A DNA stretch of 64,000 nucleotides, taken from Medicago truncatula. Taxonomy: Eukaryota > Streptophyta > Magnoliopsida > Fabales > Fabaceae. A program made the position numbers and the translations under genes. Shown here in pieces: positions 35,360 to 48,182 of this stretch (positions are counted from its first letter, which is position 1; each line of letters opens with the position of its first letter). Under the pieces are notes generated by a model. That model made no database searches, had not been told where the DNA came from, and saw only the letters and a list, made by a program, of their open reading frames with translations. Where the stretch lies: contig NC_053046.1 in NCBI RefSeq assembly GCF_003473485.1, forward strand, positions 6,768,001 to 6,832,000. Reading direction: 5' to 3'.

Positions 35360-35843
35360 ATTCAAAGTCGGTGCTCTTTTGACAATTAGATTAACCTGTC
35401 TTCCACTTTAATAATGATTATATCATCATATTTAGACAAATTATACATGATTATGGGAGACATACTAGTATAGTACTATACTTTAGCTGGAAGCAACTAC
35501 AAACAAACAAAAACGCGTTACCTGCACCGAATACTTACGATTAATTTGCAACTTTAGAAAACACAAACAAAATCCTCAAATCATTATTGTTAGTATTAAA
35601 ATAATAGTTCTCATTCAACCAACCCAATCATAGTTTCAAGCTCACTTCATTTTCATGTCTTTATATTAAGCCTTCAAAGCTAAGTCGGTATCAGTGTTGA
35701 AGTGTGTCACTCTTCCAAACATAACATAGATCTGGTAAAATCTAGTTCTTTCCTTTTATAGAAACTTAACAGTAATGTTTCATTTTTGGTTACCAGCATT
35801 CTAATAATAGTGTATTTCTATTTTCATTTTTTCAGTGAAAACA
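35360..35843. promoter_or_regulatory. Upstream region of the SKU5-like gene
   Basis: About 480 AT-rich bases. A polypyrimidine tract ending TTTTTTCAG at 35834 just before the ATG may be the 3' end of a leader intron. No specific control element is assigned. Confidence 0.3.
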
Positions 35844-38800
35844 ATGGGAAGCAGAAGCACTAGTGTGCTATCTCTACTATGTCTTGTTCTTGCATTAGTA
35901 AGCGTGTCTTTAGTGCAAGCAGAAGATGATTATAAGTTCTACACATGGACTGTGACTTATGGAATTCTTTCTCCTCTTGGTACTCCTCAACAAGTGAGTG
36001 ACCAATATGCTTTTATATTGGATCTAATAACTTTTTGTTAGAAAAAACTGATTCTGACTTTTTTTGTGGTTACTTTTTGAAGGTTATTTTGATTAATGGT
36101 CAATTTCCTGGTCCTAGACTTGATTTGATTACTAATAACAATGTGATTCTCAATCTTGTCAACAAGCTAGATGAGCCATTTCTACTAACATGGTGAGGTT
36201 TTATTTATGTTTTTTTGATTCAATTTCTTTGCTTTATGATCTGCATTGAGTACCTTTATATGTGTAAATCATTGTTTTCAAAATTGGCCAGTTTGTCAGC
36301 TGGTTTGATCTTGATTGTATTGCAGTCTGGTTGAACTGGATTGAACCGTGGTTGGTTCCACCATTTTTTCTTTTTGCACTTCAATTTACTTCTGTAACAC
36401 CTTTTTTTTACTGTTTATTACTTTATTTGTCGTAAGGTTCAACCACTTTTGAACTAATTAAACCATGACCTCTAGAGGTCTCAATAGTTTGATCTTTCGT
36501 CCGATTTTTAAAACATTGATATGAAGTAAACTTGTGTTTTCTTTTGTATGTTTTTCTATTTGTTCGCATTACTTGTTGGTTTGTGGGATTTTCTGCGAGA
36601 ACATGATTTAACATTGTTGGGAATAAACTAGGAATGGCATTAAACAAAGGAAAAATTCATGGCAAGATGGAGTACTGGGAACAAACTGTCCTATTCCACC
36701 AAACTCAAATTATACTTACAAGTTTCAAACCAAGGATCAAATTGGAACTTATTCATATTTTCCATCAACTAAAATGCATAAAGCTGCTGGAGGGTTTGGA
36801 GGGCTCAATGTTTATCGTAGATCTGTCATTCCAATCCCTTATCCAAATCCTGATGGAGATTTTACTCTACTCATTGGTGATTGGTACAAGGCCAGCCACA
36901 AGGTAAGTAACATATTTCTTTTCCTTCCTTATAAACATCCTATATTAAATATCATTCATACAGCTAGGCTGTTAAAGATTTGTGAGAATTAGGATCAATT
37001 GTTAGTTACATATTATAAAAAAAGTGATTTTGACATTAAAAGTTTATGTATTATTAAGAAAAGTAAAAGCTGATTTATGTTTGTTTACCATAATCAAAAT
37101 CATCTATGGAAAATGATTTTCAAGAACTGCTCAAAAGAGCTTCTCATTTGAGACATTTTTAGATTTTGTTAAAATTCTAATTTTTTTTTTTTAAAGTAAT
37201 AACAAACAGATAAAAACTTCTGATATATTTTTTAAAAACAAGTAAGTTTTTATAAAATTTTGTTTTCTAGCAAACGAACCTTTAAAATTGGTGGCCCCAA
37301 AATATGAGATTAGATTTGCTTGTTTCCTGTCATGTTAACTTACATTTATTATGTCTTGTAGGTATTGAGACAATCTTTAGATTTAGGAAAATCTCCTGGT
37401 TTTCCTGATGGGCTCCTTATCAATGGTCAAGTTCATTCGACCTTCACTGGTAACCAAGGTGATTTGTAACTATGCTCAAATTTTAACAGATACTATACAT
37501 TTTAACTTTGTAAAATTTGCTTTTACCAATAATATTGCACTTTATTTTTTAGGAAAAACATACATGTTCAGGATCTCAAATGTGGGTTTATCAACCTCAA
37601 TCAACTTTAGAATTCAGGGTCATACACTAAAACTAGTCGAGGTTGAAGGATCACATACTCTCCAAAACGTATATGATTCACTTGATGTACATGTTGGACA
37701 ATCAGTTTCTGTGTTAGTTACCTTAAATCAACCTCCAAAGGACTATTACATTGTTGCCTCAACAAGATTTACTCAAACTGTTCTCAGCACAACTTCTGTG
37801 CTGCACTATTCAAACTCTCGTTCCTCAGCATCAGGACCCTTGCCTGCTCCCCCTGCCGACAATTATGACTGGTCTATGAAGCAAGCTAGAACTTACAGGT
37901 ACTGAAGAAAGATTTAAATATGTATTTAGTTTTCAAGTCATGGTATTTTGCACTCTTTTTTCTCTCTAAAGTTCTTTATCGCATTTAGGTCTCCTGTTTG
38001 CAGCGTTTTTTTGAACAACTAAAATTTGACAACTTTTGCGACAACAATCTAAATGATTAACACAGTTGAAATAGGTGGTTAATTATGTTTGGTAGATGAT
38101 TAATGTATATATCAACTTATCAAGTTAACGGGTTTAGACACCTGGTATATCCATTGACCATATACTTAACATAATTACCACCTATTTGAATTGTGTTAAC
38201 CAGAAAGTCACGAAAGTTGTCAAAATTAGGTTCCTCGTAAAAGCAAAACCTTGGTGAATTTGCTTTGATTTGTTTATAGTTTTTAATCTGTTTGAAATTA
38301 AATATTCTTGCAGATGGAATCTGACAGCAAATGCTGCTAGGCCTAACCCACAAGGGTCATTCCATTATGGAAAGATAATTCCAACTAAAAGAATATATTT
38401 GGCCAATTCAGCACCATTGATCAATGGAAAGCTCCGTTATGCAGTTAATAGTGTCTCCTATATTAACCCTGATACCCCTCTTAAACTTGCTGATTACTTC
38501 AACATTCCTGGAATCTTGGGTGATATTCAAACCACTCCATCTAATGGTCCCGCACATATAGCTACATCGGTGTTGCGAACTTCGCTTCATGATTTCATTG
38601 AGGTTGTTTTCCAAAACAATGAAAACACCATGCAGTCTTGGCATCTTGACGGTTATGATTTTTGGGTTGTTGGGTATGTTTGTTAGCTTCATTAATTTGA
38701 GTTTCTTTTTATTTGATCGATGGTGTTGAAGAAATTTAGAATTTGCCTAATGGCCATTGGTACAATTGATTGCAGTTATGGTTCTGGCCAATGGACAGAT

Positions 38801-39444
38801 GCAAGTAGAAGTACCTATAATCTAGTGGATGCTTTGACTAGACACACTGCCCAGGTAACACAACAAGCCAAGTGTCTTTTAGATAGTGTATATTAATTTA
38901 TAGTTGTTTGATATCATCTTCAATATAAGCATTTTTAAATGTTTGAGAAAACTATGAATATAACAGTTTATAGTTTATAAAAACAGTTTATAGTTATATG
39001 AAAGGCTTAAACTATATAGCACGGACACTTGCCATTGAAGAGTGAAGACATATCTGGTGTGTGACATATTTCAGTCCTTCACCCACGCATGCGGTTACAA
39101 TGAATTATTTCATTTTTCTTAAATTATTTTGGAGTCGATGTGCTAGTGTCGTGTGCAGTGCTCATATCTGCGTAAATGCAGTATGTGCCCAATATATACT
39201 TTTTTATATGCTTAATTGATGTGCATGTATGAATGTGTAGGTGTATCCAAACTCGTGGACAGCAATATTGGTATCATTGGATAACCAAGGTATGTGGAAT
39301 TTGAGATCAGCCATATGGGAAAGACAATATCTTGGACAACAGTTGTATCTAAGAGTGTGGAATGCACAACGTACTGCAGCCAATGAATATGACATTCCTA
39401 ATAATGCTCTGCTTTGTGGCAAAGCATTGGGACATCATCCTTAG
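35844..39444 (+). CDS. SKU5-similar protein (monocopper-oxidase-like, ascorbate-oxidase homologue)
   Basis: Eight exons: 35844-35993, 36083-36192, 36632-36902, 37362-37449, 37553-37898, 38314-38673, 38776-38854 and 39241-39444. All have GT-AG sites with matching phases, giving 535 aa. Residues 1-26 are a signal peptide (LLCLVLALVSVSLVQA). Three cupredoxin-like domains follow: WTVTYG...INGQFPGP; the middle part starting GKTYMFRISNVGLS; and the C-terminal part ending VYPNSWTAILVSLDNQGMWN and beyond. The His-Cys-His copper cluster of true ascorbate oxidases is absent at the C-terminus (NLRSAIWERQYLGQ there). It therefore belongs to the SKS group, secreted proteins linked to cell-wall expansion and pollen-tube growth. 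There is no GPI-anchor-like tail (ends CGKALGHHP), as in pollen-type members. It is convergent with MES1, 263 bases apart. Confidence 0.93.
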
Positions 39445-39707
39445 AGTATACGTTTTCAACCATTCATTGGTTTCATTCTAGTCATGAGAGCTTGACTACA
39501 ACTAGATTTTTATTTATTAAGATGATATAGGATTAGAGGGAGAAGCTATTTTATCAAATTTGTGACAGTCTCAACATATGCTTGAGAGAAATCATGTACT
39601 GAAATTTCTTTGCCAACTTATTTTCATACGGGCACAATCCATGAGCATGCATGGTTATTTTACTAGTAATTTCTGAATTCAAATCAACAGACAGACACAT
39701 TCAGTTG

Positions 39708-42700
39708 CTAATAATATGTGTCTGCAACTTCTTGAAGATATGCACAAAGCTCTTTTGGTTTAGAGAACATAGGCATGTGGTCAGCATCAACAATCACTTT
39801 GACATCATTAGCAGGGTTTCGTTCAATCATTGATAGCTGAAAATCATGCTCTAATACTTTGTCTTGTTGGCACACAATGAAGACTTTGGCAACAGTTCCA
39901 TAGTTATCTTTTGTGACTCTTGTTTTCTCTTGTAATAGTTCTTCATCACCATAGCTCCTAGCAGGCCTTATTAATGACATTGCAAGGGACAAGTCCTGGT
40001 TCATATATAAGCAATAACTATAAAGAAAAGAAGTTGTAAGCATTTTGTGTGTGTGTGTGTGAGTCACATTAAGCATATTGATTAGCCAGCATACCTCAGG
40101 TGGAGATAGTTGATACGCCTCAAAAATGATTTGTTGGCCAAATAACATGGATCCATTTGGTTTATCATTTGGGCTATCGTCAAACATTATCTTTGGGACC
40201 ATGCTGGGATCCCTACTTTGTCTACTCTGCAATTCACAAATGACTATTACTTTTTCCACCCTATCGCATTCTCACGCACCCTGTAAAATTTCTAAAAATG
40301 CTCCCAGGTTTTTGGATTATAAAATCCGAAAACATCCAAAGTGAATTTGGATTTTATAATCTTGAATATGGTTATGTATAATCAGTAATCAGAATCTCTC
40401 ACATTTCAGCAGTTTTGAATTTTGCTTTTAAAAACAACCAAAAAACAAAGTAAAAAAAAAAAGCTAAAACCCTGTCAAATAAAATCATAAAAATAACACC
40501 TAAAAATCAAATAAAACTAATGCAAATTTTTTTGGATTTTTCCGCTAACATGAAAAATTAAAAAAATTAAAAAAAAAGTCTAAACGATGAAATTTTGGAT
40601 TTTGAGGGGCGGAGTCCCAGAGTCTTGATTCTTGATTTTTTTCTTCTTCTGATTTTTTGGGCAAGTTTCGGAGCAATATGATCAAGTAGTTCGAAAACCG
40701 GATTTTTGACTAAGAACATCTAACAATGACCTAAAACAGAAGGATGAGAATGAGGAAGATTAGCATTGTCCTTAAAATGACTGTCCATGTTGCAAACATG
40801 TTCATAATTTATGCTGATACAGTTCAAATTATATAATTTGAACTGTTTTTTCCCCTTAAAAAGGGGTTTTAAAGAGGTGTTTAGATTTTATAATCCGAAA
40901 AAATCAAATAGCACGCCCTATTTTGAGGTTTTCGGATTATAAAATCCGAATTGGTGAAAAACTCTTTTTTCATCCCAGGGTGGGAAAAACTCAAATTCGA
41001 ATTATATAATCCGAATGGTATTTTGGGAAAAAAAAATTAGGGCACGCGAGTAACACATAGGATGGGAAAAGTAATAGTATTCACAAATTGAAACTATAAC
41101 GATAATTGAAGAAAAAATATGGTTGCTTTGAACTTTTCATAGGCTAGTTTTTTCGCATCGTTCGCGATTTCAGTTTAAACTTGGGGGTGTGCTACAATTT
41201 TTTAGGTTAAATTGCACTTTTGACCCCAAGCTTCCACAAATTGACAATTTTAGTCCCCATACTTTTAAAGTATCACTTTTGGTCCTCCAACTTTAGTTCG
41301 TTGTGTGAAAGTGACGCTCTAACTAATTTTGACGAAGCAAACACAATTTTGGAACAAAAATGCAATTTAGTCAAATAATAAATATGCATGTAGCATTTTA
41401 GTCATTAAATTTGATGCCAATATATGTCCTGATCTGGTCAAAATTAAAAGGGATGACACTTTTGCAAAAGAGGCTAAAATTGGATCTCAAAAATGCTATT
41501 TTAAAAGTTTGGGAGCCAAAATCGTTGGTTTGTAAAAGTAAGGGGCAAAATATCATTTAACCTAATATTTTGGATGCTTTCAAGTAAGTACTTTATCATT
41601 GTATTTTATTTCAACTAAGTACTTCCAATTTTAAATTGCAGTGACGAAACTAGCTTAATTTTTAAGTACTTCACCTCGATAGTTAAAAAAAAAGGCAAAA
41701 CCACTCTTTATCTTCATTTTTAATTTCAAGTAAGTACTTCATCATTGTATTTTAATTCAAAATAGTTCTTCACGTTTTAAATTTCAGTGGCAGGGCTAGC
41801 TTAATATTTAGGAAGGAAATAAATAGGTTTAATTGATCTGCTGGTCCCTTAACTTATTTCTTTTTTTTAATTTGGTCTCATAAGTCTTAATTTTCTCAAA
41901 CACGTCCCTTAACTTATTTCTTTTATTGGGTTAATAGTGTTTTTCACCCCTGTAATATATGTTATTTCCGGCTTTGGCCCCTATAAAATTTTTAGTTTGA
42001 TTTGTACCCTCGTAATTTTTTTTTTCTGGAGAACACTCCTAATAGGCCATTTTCAAAAAAAAAAATTCAAGAAATTTTGGTTTTTGAATGGCCTATTAAG
42101 GGTGTTTTTTGAAAAATAAAAATTTTATGAGGGTGCAAATCAAACCGAAAATTTTATAGGCGAAAACCGGAAATGACATATATTACAGGGTGAAAGACAC
42201 TATTAACCCTCTTTTATTTAATTCGGTCCAATTTTGATAAGTTTAATCCCCTAAAAAAACACCTAATTTATTTACTTTCTTCTTCTTCTTCCCCATCTTT
42301 ATCTACATTCATCCTTCATCATCTTCATAAAACCAAAAAAAAAAAAAAAGTCTTCTCTCAATTTTCCTTTCCTTTCGGATCAAACAAACAAAAATAAATT
42401 CATTTTAACTTCATCATCTTCTCTCGATTCAGAGTATAAAAGAGTTTTATCATGACTCTTTGGACATGGGTAGGGTTTTATCATGACTCATGAGAGTATA
42501 AAAGAGTTTGGCCTGCATAAAATTCATTTTAACTTAAAAAAAAACTCTAAAAAAACATATTGCTCTATCTCTCTGTCTCTCTCTCGTTCTGGAAATCAAT
42601 TCTTTGTTTCTTCTCCGGCAGACTGAACACCTTCCGGCACAGTGGTCGGTGCTGCACCACCGTGCCGGAGTTATAAACTCCACTTTTTTTCAAAAATCTT

Positions 42701-43897
42701 TACACCTTTAAATATCCTTTTCTCTCCTAAACCCAAATCCGGTTTCACAAATTCGAAAAAGGTTCAAAATAATCCTAGATCTAGGTTTTAAAATTCGAAA
42801 ATCATTTTTAATAAAAGAGGAAGAAGAACAAACAATCTACTACCTTCTCTGTTTCGGATTCTGCTCTGATGTTCTTCGAAAGTTGGCTCGGTTCTATTCC
42901 TCTTTCTTCTGATCTGTTCGATTTGATGGATGATTCAGTTGTTTGATGGTGTTTTTGCGTGATTGTTGTTCTTTCCTTCTTCCTCCCTTCAAATCGGTTT
43001 TGCTTCCTCTTGATTCTGCTCGTTTTGGATCCGGTTTGTTTGTGAGTGGAGGTGGAGTTTCGGTTGGTATGGATTTGTGTTATGGTTCGAACAATAACAA
43101 ACAGTGGTGGTTGTAGTTATGTTTTTTGAACGGCTGGTGATTGTTTGTGGATGAATTTCGAAATTGTGGTTTTGAATGAATTCTGGAAATTGTTGGTGTG
43201 TTCTTGAGGTTATGTGATGAGCACCGGACGATTTTGATTATTTTTGTTTGTTTGATCCGAAAAGGAAAAGAAAATTGAGAGAAGAATTTTTTTTTTTTTG
43301 GGTTTTATGAAGATGATGAAGAAAAAAAATTATGAAGATGACGAATGATGAATGTAGATGAAGATGAGGGAAGAAGAAGAAGAAAGTAAATAAATTAGAT
43401 GTTGGTGATACACTATAAAATCTGATAGACTTTGTAATCTAACGGTCTGTTTTTTTAAAGGATTAAAATTATCAAAATTGGACCAAATTGAATAAAAGAA
43501 ATAAGTTAAGAAACATGTTTGAGAAAATTAAGACTTATGTGACCAAATTAAATAAAAGAAATAAATTAAGGGACCGACAGATCAATTAAGCCAAACAAAT
43601 ATAAAGCATAAGTATTATTTAAAATTTAATGTATTAACCTTAACCACTAAAAAGAGCTTCAGAGTAACTATTTTTGATACAAAGTACAGTGTAGTAGCAC
43701 TTGTCACACCATACACTTGAGATAGCTCACGACTCTCTAGTTTTAAATTTAATATTCTCTTTGATTATAAACAAACAAGTAAAAAAGTCGTCTTCAAGGT
43801 GGGGTTTAGTATGGGAAAGGGAAGTTGTTTCCTACCATAGGAAATTTCTTTTTGTCCATTGGATCAAATAAGAAACATTGTTTTATCATGGAATCTC

Positions 43898-43934
<37 letters not shown>

Positions 43935-46900
43935 GACTCATTCCTCCACTAGCAGTTGTGTATATTGCAATATCAAACCAACCATGACTACCATTTCAAC
44001 AGCTTGAATCACACAATTTGCTTTCAATATTTTTCTTCTCTATATATTTTTTTTAATTTCAAGTTTTGGTGACAAATGGGTCTCTATTTTTCTCTAACTT
44101 GAACATCGATTTCTTTGTGTTCCTGAATGAAAATCATAGACTGCAATTTACAGAAAAAGGAATAAGTTCAGTTTCAGCTAAGATCTACACAAATTATTCC
44201 CTTCACCCTTCACTCATGAGTTCTCTCTGGTTTTCTATTCAAGGGTTTTTAATTACTGTGTGGTTGCTTGGTTGTTCAACCGGGTCAGTATGAATATGGA
44301 TCAGGTCGGGTGGATTTGGAGTTTGTGTTGAAGATGTGAAGGTCTATCATGATAAAAATTGAAGATGAATACATTGCAACAAACGAGAGTAGAGTAAATC
44401 ATTGATATACAAATTTTGACAAATCTGAGTACAAATTTGAAAAAAAATTAGAATACAAAATTTCAAAATCTCACAAATCTCTATAGCTGGAATTTGGATT
44501 TCCCATGTTAAAAATTTGCATACAATATTTGATGAAGAAATTCTGATAGAAATGGAGAGAGAAAGTGCATTGAGGTGGTGGGGGCAAGCAGGGAGATGGA
44601 TTGTGGAGGGTGGTTGGTTAGATATGGTGTTGAGAGACTATGATAACTATGTGTTCTTTACCTAATCTAATGGTCAAAATTGACTTTCCCATGGTGGGAA
44701 ACAACTTCACTGACCCATGCTAAATGCCACACGTCTTAAAGGTGGGGTTTAGCATGGGAAAGAGGAGTTGTTTCCCACCATGGAAAAGTACTTTTTGACC
44801 ATCAGATCAAATGAAGAACATAATCTAACAGTAGACTATCAACACTAGATTATTTTCACACTCTCTTTCACCACCATTCTCTCTCCTCCCTCCATCCCCA
44901 CTCACCCACCACCGTCCAAACAACATCAAACCCAACTGCTACCAAACCAAACAACGTAGAGAGAGAATGGAGGAAGAGGAATACCCGATTACATCATGAA
45001 CTTGGATGACGTTCCTTCCAACCTTCCCACTCATCTTGAACTTAAAAAAACTCGTGTTTTCTGCAATCTCGATGCTCCTCAACATATAACAATCTATCTT
45101 CCCCTTTTCATTATTTTTCTTATTCTTCAATTCTTTTTTCCAACGTTACTTTAAATTTTACAATTTTTTTTTATAATTTATTTTCATCATTTTGAGTACC
45201 CATTTCAGAAAAGTTTCTAACTTCACAATTGGGTACTTTCGAAGGATAAAAATTAGGGGTTGAAAATTTCACTCTTTTGTATTATAGAAGGTTAAGTGTT
45301 GTGTTTGTAAGCTTATAATGTAAAAATGTTGTGTTTGGAAAGTGGTGGGTTTGATGTTGTGTTGCTTGTTGTGGTTGTGGTGGATGAGTGGGGGATGGAG
45401 GGAGGAGAAGATGAGTGGGTTTGAGTTTGACCAAAGTATTAGGAATGTATTTTGTTCAAAAAAAAAGTATTAGAAATGCATTGGTGCCTTTGACTCACTA
45501 AAATTTTCCCATGAACCTAGTAAAACTATGTCACCCAAAGCTTGGCATTTATTTCATGTCAGGAGTTACTAAAAAAAGTAAGAGTAAATTAAGTTAGCTT
45601 TTAAGACATATCAGATTTAGAGATGAAGTGATTCCACCATGGAAAAGATTTAAAGATGTGAAAATTGACATATAAAATATGAGGAAGAAGGTATAATGGT
45701 GGTGGGTGCAAGGAGGAAGATGAGATGTAGAGGGTGGATGGTTGGATTTGGTGTTGATGGTCTATGATAAAATTATGTTCTTTTGTAAATCTGATGGTTA
45801 AAATTAGTTTTCCCATGGTGGGAAACTCTTTCCCTTTCCCATGCTAAATGTCACCCGTCTTCAAATATCATAGTAGTGATTTGAGATACGTTCTTCATAG
45901 GATGAGATTCACTCATGTGACATTGCCCCGTTTATGATAGAGATAAACTAGTGATTGAAAATAAACTATAACAAACATAATAAAGGTAGATGATGTGTTT
46001 TCCATTGTTTAGTGCCTCATTAGAGGAATCACACTTATAATTTATCGATGCAATGATTCCTCATATGATTTAGATAAAATAGATCTTATTTCTAATTGGA
46101 AAATACCTTCTTCTTTTTTTCTCACTCAAGAGTAGGTTTGTGAGTTCTACAACTTGCTTTAAAGAATTGATTCTGACATGTTTGGTTATTCTTGAGTGAA
46201 ATTGATTCTGCCTTTAGAATTGATTCTACTTAAAGCTCAAATTTATGGTTTTTGATTCTAAAATTGAATTAACATATTAAAGGTAAATATTGTAGGTAAA
46301 CAATAACAAATCATGAGTTTGTTACAATAACAATAAAAAATCATTATTTTTTTAATTTACACTTTATATACTTTGGAGGATCCTTGCCCATTTATTATAC
46401 AATCTTTTATTTATTCTTTTTTGTTTGCATAGATGATTCTTTAGATTAGACATATAATTTTTTTTTTGTCAGGTAGCCTAATGGCTAGAATTCACCTTAT
46501 AATGTGAATAAGTGGAGTGTCCGGGGTTCGAATCCCGACCCCTGCATATAACAATGCATTGTCTCTGCCAACTGAGCTATGCTCACGGGGACAGATTAGA
46601 CATATAAATTTACATACACAAAATAAAAAGACATAGAAATCAAATTTTATTCACCCCAACTATATTATTTTTGCATTTTTGAATTTACGTTCTCCTCATT
46701 AAATACACGAGTCACATATGCATGTACATGCATATGTGACCAACAAAACAACCCATGAAAAAATATCTCACCTATTTAGTTTTTGTCCCTCACAATCATT
46801 TGATGACAAATATAACTAAATTTAAATTACATATTTTAGATCATAATATTTTTACAATTGTGCTTTTATTTTATTTTAACAATAAATACAACATGATGAT

Positions 46901-47569
46901 GTAAGAAACAATTGTTATTTTTCATTCTTCAAAAACATTCATATATTTTTATAATTTAAAAAGTGATAAAGAATATTGTGATATATACATATACTCTTAA
47001 AAATTATCATATTTTTTATATTAAATGTATGTCGAATGTTGCCTCCACATCTTAAAATTCCTAACTCCGCCATTGTGTACAGGCATATGTTGCCATAGTT
47101 GATGATAACAATTAACTATGAAATCCTCTCAAAAGAAAAAAGAAAAAAAAACTATTAACTATGAAATATGAGAAAGATCAAAATAAGGATAATCAAGTAC
47201 CTCTTGGAGTAGACTCAAGTAGCTTAGATCAGGAGAAGGCATGAAAGCTGTAACAAATACAGCAGCTGCAATTTTCTTTGGAAATAATTCCATGGCCACA
47301 GATATACACATCCCACCCAAGCTATGACCCACTAGAATAACTCTCTGATCTTGTCGCAGTGACCTTAGAAATTCAATCAACGGTTCATAATAATATGTGA
47401 CAGAATCCAGCTCATGCACTTGCTTTGGATGGATTCCAGAAGCAGCCATGTCTAGTGCTGTGACTTCGTGTCCAGCAGATTTTAACAGAGCAATAATCTT
47501 GTACCAACACCATGCCCCATGGCAAGATCCATGAATCAACACGAAATGTCTCTTAATCTCAGTATCCAT
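39708..47569 (-). CDS. Methylesterase / SABP2-like alpha/beta hydrolase, copy 1 (MES1)
   Basis: Exons 47569-47201, 40226-40095 and 39995-39708, in phase, 262 aa. N-terminal VLIHGSCHGAWCWYKI carries the oxyanion-hole region. Nucleophile elbow GHSLGG has Ser83; Asp212 (in QQDKVLEHD) and His240 (DADHM) complete the triad, matching Ser81/Asp210/His238 of tobacco SABP2. The family hydrolyses methyl esters of salicylate, jasmonate or IAA, or acts as polyneuridine-aldehyde-type esterase or hydroxynitrile lyase; the substrate cannot be told. Intron 1 is 6974 bases because of several inserted elements. Exon 1 has Tyr and Arg (VTYYYEPL, SLRQDQ) where copies 2 and 3 have Asp and Pro. A TATA-like TTTATATATAAG lies about 40 bases upstream of the ATG. 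Confidence 0.85.
40242..41078. mobile_element. MULE-type element in MES1 intron 1
   Basis: Ends ACTATTACTTTTTCCACCCT and its partner GGATGGGAAAAGTAATAGT are inverted repeats. ATTCACAAAT is duplicated at 40232-40241 and 41079-41088. MES2 has the unoccupied sequence at about 51349. The interior has several ATTATAAAATCCGAA palindromes. Confidence 0.8.
41205..41562. mobile_element. GGTTAAATTGCAC-type MITE, shared with MES2
   Basis: Begins GGTTAAATTGCACTTTTGAC and ends ATATCATTTAACC. The orthologous insertion is at 51484-51824 in MES2 intron 1 and absent from MES3, so it predates the MES1/MES2 split. Confidence 0.75.
41826..43592. mobile_element. MULE-type element in MES1 intron 1, with a nested MITE
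   Basis: 1767 bases with ends GGTTTAATTGATCTGCTGGT and GACAGATCAATTAAGCC. Flanks AAATAAATA and AAACAAATA are 9 bases with one change. Absent from MES2. It contains a CT-rich stretch, a GC-richer block around 42600-42680 with two facing GCACAGTGGT/CACCGTGCC motifs, and the insertion at 41928-42209. Confidence 0.75.
41928..42209. mobile_element. Nested GGGTTAATAGTG MITE
   Basis: 282 bases with long inverted repeats (GGGTTAATAGTGTTTTTCAC at the left, GAAAGACACTATTAACCC at the right) and a perfect 9-base target duplication TCTTTTATT (41919-41927, 42210-42218). Confidence 0.88.
43798..44731. mobile_element. GGTGGGGTTTAG element, tandem copy A
   Basis: Begins GGTGGGGTTTAGTATGGGAA and ends CCCATGCTAAATGCCACA. 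It is preceded by CGTCTTCAA (43789-43797) and followed by CGTCTTAAA, after which copy B starts. It contains a (CT)n run at 43901-43932. Confidence 0.75.
44741..45855. mobile_element. GGTGGGGTTTAG element, tandem copy B
   Basis: Same ends as copy A, followed by CGTCTTCAA (45856-45864). The 9-base motif therefore occurs three times around two head-to-tail elements. MES2 has a single unoccupied CGTCTTCAA at about 52270. Confidence 0.75.
46458..46592 (-). mobile_element. tRNA-derived SINE
   Basis: On the minus strand it starts GTCCCCGTGAGCATAGCTCA, with a Pol III A box (TAGCTCAGTTGG) and B box (GGGATTCGAACCCC), and ends with an A-tail (the T-run at 46458-46467). A perfect 15-base target duplication AGATTAGACATATAA lies at 46443-46457 and 46593-46607. 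The matching place in MES2 (about 53810) is empty. Confidence 0.9.
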
Positions 47570-47605
47570 CTACCTTTTTTAGTGCTCTGCTGTGTTGGTT
47601 TTTGC

Positions 47606-47618
47606 TTATATATAAATA
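47606..47618 (-). promoter_or_regulatory. TATA-like box of MES1
   Basis: Minus-strand TTATTTATATATAAG about 40 bases upstream of the MES1 ATG. MES3 has TTTATAAATATG at 63578-63590, at the same distance. MES2 lacks this segment. Confidence 0.5.
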
Positions 47619-47724
47619 ACTTGGATTAGTCCAAGAATTTTGAATAAATTTCGATTTATTTTGATTTTTCAACCAAAACGCGTAAAATCACAACTGAAAC
47701 TGTACTTAAGAGCAGCAAAGCCAG

Positions 47725-47862
47725 AGACAGTTAACTATGAGACCAGAGCAGCAGTTAACTGTTGTCGGATATGCCAGAGGCAATTAACTACCGCTGGTGA
47801 TAATTTGATCATTTACTTGTGTCAATATGAAATTTTTGATTTCAGAAAAGCAATTTTCTTTA
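47725..47862. repeat. Remnant of a MULE-like terminus
   Basis: Contains CAGTTAACTGTTGTCGG, ATTAACTACCGCTGG, CATTTACTTGTGTCAAT and AGAAAAGCAATTTTC in the same order as the right end of the element at 31497-35359. A worn relative; the other end is not found. Confidence 0.6.
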
Positions 47863-48009
47863 ACTTAATTCAATCACCTTACAATTAAGTCCAGTTTGAT
47901 GGCTTGCTCAAGCAAAAATTCCAGTCAGATGGGATAGATTGTGACCATCTACCTCCCAATACCTTAGCCATTAAATCATTACGTGCCCAAGTTTGTTTCA
48001 TCGGTTAAA

Positions 48010-48115
48010 TTCAATGTAAGTCTATCCAAAGCCCAAACTCGTGGAAAGCAACATTGAATAACCAAGTATGTGGAACTTGAGGTCAACCATAATACCATAT
48101 GGAAAAGACACCCCC
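48010..48115 (+). pseudogene. Remnant of the SKU5-like last exon
   Basis: AGTCTATCCAAAGCCCAAAC, CTCGTGGAAAGCAACATTGA and GTATGTGGAACTTGAGGTCA follow the last exon of the gene at 35844-39444, with changes and a lost stretch. The same worn version is at about 58205-58320, so 47848-48182 and 58044-58378 are a separate duplicated block. Confidence 0.7.
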
Positions 48116-48182
48116 GCAGCCGGTGAATAGGATATTCTTTAGAGCATCCGTGATGAAAAAACTTATTTTTAGGTATTTAAAT

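Noticed and set aside
31486-35390. GACAAT-flanked ~30-base direct repeats as the ends of the MULE-like element
   Set aside because: The similarity between CTTTTTTGACAAT and CTCTTTTGACAAT is short and badly placed; the 9-base ATTCAAAG(G/T) flanks next to the inverted repeats fit better.
39204-39422. 72-codon minus-strand frame (also at 50172-50477)
   Set aside because: Antisense shadow of SKU5-like exon 8; it appears at both copies only because the exon is duplicated.
40126-40344. 72-codon plus-strand frame
   Set aside because: Antisense of MES1 exon 2 and the adjoining element.
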